Assembly: GCA_017396055.1 (NCBI GenBank)
Contig: JAFQND010000134.1
Coordinates: 1-6,558, forward strand
Length of the DNA stretch: 6,558 nucleotides
Origin: Oscillospiraceae bacterium
GTDB taxonomy: Bacteria; Bacillota; Clostridia; Oscillospirales; Ruminococcaceae
Direction: 5' to 3'
Below are positions 5,505 through 6,558 of the stretch, one piece after another. Each line of letters begins with the position of its first letter. The first letter of the stretch is position 1. Both the position numbers and the translations under genes were made by a program. A model generated the notes under the pieces. That model searched no databases and was not told where the DNA came from. It saw nothing but the letters and a program-made list of their open reading frames with translations.

Positions 5505-5516
5505 ACGGGGTGCGGG
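5481..5516 (-). terminator. Intrinsic terminator of the toxin-antitoxin operon
   Basis: Read on the - strand, CCCGCACCC (complement of 5508-5516) pairs perfectly with GGGTGCGGG (complement of 5492-5500) around a 7-base loop. TTTTCTTTTTC then follows (complement of 5481-5491). The 9-bp GC-rich stem and T-run form a clear terminator 10 bases after the toxin stop. On the + strand no T-run follows the hairpin (CAGGATTCGG), so it is probably one-directional. The TGA of the + strand membrane protein gene (5502-5504) lies in the loop. Confidence 0.88.
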
Positions 5517-5521
5517 CAGGA

Positions 5522-5537
5522 TTCGGTCATTCGGTCA
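5522..5537. repeat. Tandem 8-base repeat over the toxin stop codon
   Basis: TTCGGTCA occurs twice head to tail (5522-5529 and 5530-5537). On the - strand it covers the last codons and stop of the toxin gene. It may be a slippage product or a join scar at the edge of the inserted unit; nothing more can be said. Confidence 0.6.
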
Positions 5538-5907
5538 GATGCTCACAAATCCAGAGAAAGAGCTCATTGTCATCAGCTTTGCCGGAAGCGACGGCAAGGA
5601 TGATATCGATCAGTTCCTGTTGGTCATATTGGAGCGGGATGCCGTTCAGCTCGAGAAAAACGAGCATGGCATGAGCTCCGGTACGCTTGTTCCCATCGAC
5701 GAAGGGATGGTTCTGGACAATGCCGAAGGCGAGTCTTGCAGCTTTTCGATGGATACCGAGATAGAGAGGGCGGCCGGCGAAAGTCTGGAACGGTGCACTG
5801 ACAGCGGATTCCAGCAGGCCGTCATCTCTGACACCGTCTGAGCCGCCAAAAGAATCGATGAGATGTTTGTGTAGAGTCAGAATATGAGCTTTGGTGAGGA
5901 TTTTCAT
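5527..5907 (-). CDS. doc: Doc/Fic-family toxin (death-on-curing)
   Basis: This protein has 126 residues on the - strand, close to the usual length of Doc proteins. The Fic/Doc active-site motif is intact: HPFVDGNKRTG at residues 67-77, matching HxFx(D/N)(G/A)NK-R, with the catalytic His67 and phosphate-loop Asn73, Lys74, Arg75. Upstream are the family elements FGGSDGVRDDGLLESAV (20-36) and AARLAFGIVQN (56-66), and the C terminus carries IILAVASGK. Family knowledge: P1 Doc phosphorylates elongation factor Tu and so blocks translation, unlike AMP-adding Fic proteins; here kinase activity is inferred from the motif only. The start ATG overlaps the antitoxin stop (ATGA), so antitoxin is made first and the two are coupled. 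The operon has its own terminator just past the stop. An 8-base tandem repeat (TTCGGTCA, 5522-5537) spans the stop codon. The protein looks complete and functional. Confidence 0.93.
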   Translation of the reverse strand: MKILTKAHILTLHKHLIDSFGGSDGVRDDGLLESAVSAPFQTFAGRPLYLGIHRKAARLAFGIVQNHPFVDGNKRTGAHAMLVFLELNGIPLQYDQQELIDIILAVASGKADDNELFLWICEHLTE

Positions 5908-6149
5908 TTTGCGAGCACCTCATAGGCGGCATGATTCTTTTCGATCAGACGCCGGCTGATGGCATCGATGTCATCGGGTTCGGCAATCTCAGCGGGCTCC
6001 AGTCTGGGACGGAAGGGAAGACCCTGCATCTGGACCGACTGGCGCAGGAAGATATTGACGGCGGTGGAAAGATCCATACCGAGGGCACGATAAAGTTCCT
6101 GGGCTTCGGCTTTCAGAGCGTCGTCGACGCGGATGTTGATGTTTGCCAT
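5904..6149 (-). CDS. RelB/DinJ-family antitoxin
   Basis: This protein has 81 residues on the - strand. I chose the ATG at 6149-6147 because GGAGGTGAT sits directly before it; a longer frame reaching back to 6239 would run through the promoter and is rejected. The N terminus ANINIRVDDALKAEAQELYRALGMDLSTAVNIFLRQSV is the ribbon-helix-helix fold of RelB/DinJ (strand at 3-8, helices after it). This fold forms DNA-binding dimers that repress their own promoter. The C-terminal part (LPFRPRLEPAEIAEPDDIDAISRRLIEKNHAAYEVLAK) should wrap the toxin and neutralise it. RelB/DinJ antitoxins are best known with RelE or YafQ type RNase toxins, whereas here the partner is a Doc-type toxin, a pair of mixed families. 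The stop overlaps the toxin start by four bases. Self-repression through the palindromes in the promoter is likely but inferred. Confidence 0.92.
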   Translation of the reverse strand: MANINIRVDDALKAEAQELYRALGMDLSTAVNIFLRQSVQMQGLPFRPRLEPAEIAEPDDIDAISRRLIEKNHAAYEVLAK

Positions 6150-6153
6150 GATA

Positions 6154-6161
6154 TCACCTCC
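6154..6161 (-). promoter_or_regulatory. Ribosome site of the antitoxin that fixes its start
   Basis: GGAGGTGA on the - strand (complement of 6154-6161) stands 4 bases before the ATG at 6149 and is nearly perfectly complementary to the 16S rRNA tail. It decides the start of the antitoxin. It also lies at the very 5' end of the predicted transcript. Confidence 0.8.
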
Positions 6162-6167
6162 ACACAC

Positions 6168-6196
6168 ATAATAGCACGATGTTATTACATTGTCAA
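6168..6196 (-). promoter_or_regulatory. Sigma-70/SigA promoter of the toxin-antitoxin operon
   Basis: On the - strand the sequence reads TTGACA (complement of 6191-6196), a 17-base spacer, then TATTAT (complement of 6168-6173). The -35 box is a perfect match, the -10 box differs from TATAAT at one position, and the spacing is ideal. The predicted start site, near 6161, falls at the first base of the ribosome site, so the leader would be only about 12 bases long. Confidence 0.9.
6169..6190. promoter_or_regulatory. Candidate operator palindromes inside the toxin-antitoxin promoter
   Basis: Two overlapping inverted repeats lie between and over the promoter boxes: TAATA (6169-6173) with TATTA (6183-6187), 9 bases apart, and ATGT (6179-6182) with ACAT (6187-6190), 4 bases apart. 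Ribbon-helix-helix antitoxins bind short palindromes of this sort, and binding here would block RNA polymerase. The repeats are seen; the operator role is inferred. Confidence 0.45.
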
Positions 6197-6213
6197 CACG
6201 AAAGGAGAATGGA

Positions 6214-6438
6214 ATGAACTGGAACGACCTTAAACGCAAGCTTGCGAGCCGGAAATTCTGGGCGGCCGTGGCCGGTCTTGTGTCGGCGGTACTGGTAGTG
6301 ATGAACTACAGCGAAAACGAGATCACCCAGGCGGTAAGCGTGGTATCGGCAGCCGGCGTGCTGATCGCTTATATCTTTGCGGAAGGCAGTGTCGATGCCG
6401 CGAGAGCGGAGGGTAAAAACGATGAAACTTCTGTTTGA
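6214..6438 (+). CDS. Phage holin (A118/LL-H-like type)
   Basis: This protein has 74 residues from ATG 6214, with AAAGGAG at 6201-6207, 6 bases upstream. A longer frame from 6190 is rejected because it has no ribosome site. A basic amphipathic start (MNWNDLKRKLASRKFW) leads into membrane segment 1 (about residues 23-40, AAVAGLVSAVLVVM). A short polar turn follows (NYSENEITQ), then segment 2 (about 46-63, AVSVVSAAGVLIAYIFAEG) and a charged tail (SVDAARAEGKNDETSV). This pattern (SRKFWAAVAG, then AAGVLIAYIFAEGSVDAA) is typical of small holins in Firmicutes phages. It would make the membrane lesions through which the peptidase reaches the wall. It overlaps the next gene by 17 bases. The toxin-antitoxin unit separates it from the other lysis membrane proteins, and its ribosome site lies just outside the - strand promoter. 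Confidence 0.85.
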   Translation: MNWNDLKRKLASRKFWAAVAGLVSAVLVVMNYSENEITQAVSVVSAAGVLIAYIFAEGSVDAARAEGKNDETSV

Positions 6439-6558
6439 GGGCAGAAACCGGGTGACGAGCTGTTTTCGCTCTCCGGACCGGCCGGATCATCACGGCATCG
6501 ATATCGTCGGCGACGATTCGAGGGATATTCTCTGTCCGGTGGACGGGATCGTTCGGAG
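6422..6558 (+). CDS. Endolysin or cell-wall peptidase of the M23 type (N-terminal part, cut by window end)
   Basis: The frame opens at ATG 6422, with GGAGGG at 6408-6413, inside the end of the holin gene, and runs off the window after 45 complete codons. The residues MKLLFEGRNRVTSCFRSPDRP are followed by DHHGIDIVGDD and ILCPVDGIV. His23 and Asp27 fit the HxxxD zinc-binding motif of M23 (LytM/lysostaphin-type) peptidases, and (A/C)PVDG-x-V is the usual strand after it. Such enzymes cut peptide bridges in the cell wall. The second zinc motif (HxH) would lie beyond the end and cannot be checked. The place directly after the holin supports an endolysin. There is no signal peptide, so export would depend on the holin. 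M23 also occurs in tail proteins, which is the main alternative. Confidence 0.75.
   Translation, partial: MKLLFEGRNRVTSCFRSPDRPDHHGIDIVGDDSRDILCPVDGIVR

Noticed and set aside
5458..5841. + strand frame of 127 codons over the toxin gene
   Set aside because: It is a shadow of the Doc toxin, whose active-site motif on the - strand is intact. It crosses the terminator.
5931..6233. + strand frame of 100 codons over the antitoxin and promoter
   Set aside because: It is antisense to the RelB/DinJ antitoxin and runs through its promoter. No ribosome site was seen.
1..6558. CRISPR arrays, tRNA genes, insertion sequences and attachment sites
   Set aside because: I saw no spaced repeat series, cloverleaf, transposase or terminal inverted repeats, and no direct repeats around the toxin-antitoxin unit beyond the 8-base tandem at one edge.

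Overview
The window is part of the late region of a tailed phage or prophage of a Gram-positive, Clostridia-type host (probably a gut Lachnospiraceae or Oscillospiraceae member). Evidence for the host is strong AGGAGG-type ribosome sites, moderately high G+C, and fibre, membrane and lysis proteins of the kind seen in gut Firmicutes phages. Assignment to a named phage or species is not possible from the sequence alone.

Layout on the + strand. 1-102 is the last 33 codons of a gene, probably the portal. It is followed by a 59-residue Cys-rich zinc-ribbon-like protein (156-335), the acidic scaffold protein (385-1188) and the major capsid protein (1221-2261). The capsid protein has an extra C-terminal Ig-like domain of the chitobiase/hexosaminidase-C type. 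A 208-base gap (2262-2469) then holds a series of perfect hairpins, including a branched element closed by a 10-bp stem, and a strong intrinsic terminator just upstream of the next ribosome site. After it come a 123-residue probable head-tail connector (2470-2841), a coiled-coil fibre with a C-terminal beta domain (2854-3864), a modular fibre or adhesin with an AT-rich tip (3861-4358), and a duplicated-module tail accessory protein (4371-4946). The lysis end begins with a membrane-anchored coiled-coil protein (4946-5245) and a two-helix membrane protein (5238-5504). It resumes at 6214 with a holin, followed by the start of an M23-type peptidase (6422 to the window end).

An independent unit on the - strand interrupts the lysis block. 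It is a RelB/DinJ-type antitoxin (6149-5904) and a Doc/Fic toxin (5907-5527) overlapping by ATGA. It has its own consensus promoter (TTGACA, 17 bases, TATTAT) and its own intrinsic terminator (5481-5516), and the terminator DNA also encodes the C terminus of the convergent membrane protein gene. This is the classic build of a phage moron.

The + strand genes are close-packed, several with overlapping stop and start codons, as in one late operon for head completion, host attachment and lysis. The terminator after the capsid gene has no recognisable promoter behind it, so I infer that it lowers expression of the tail genes relative to capsid. Late + strand transcription would run antisense through the toxin-antitoxin pair. 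The items most worth a second look are the structured RNA plus terminator, the capsid fusion domain and the self-contained toxin-antitoxin moron.
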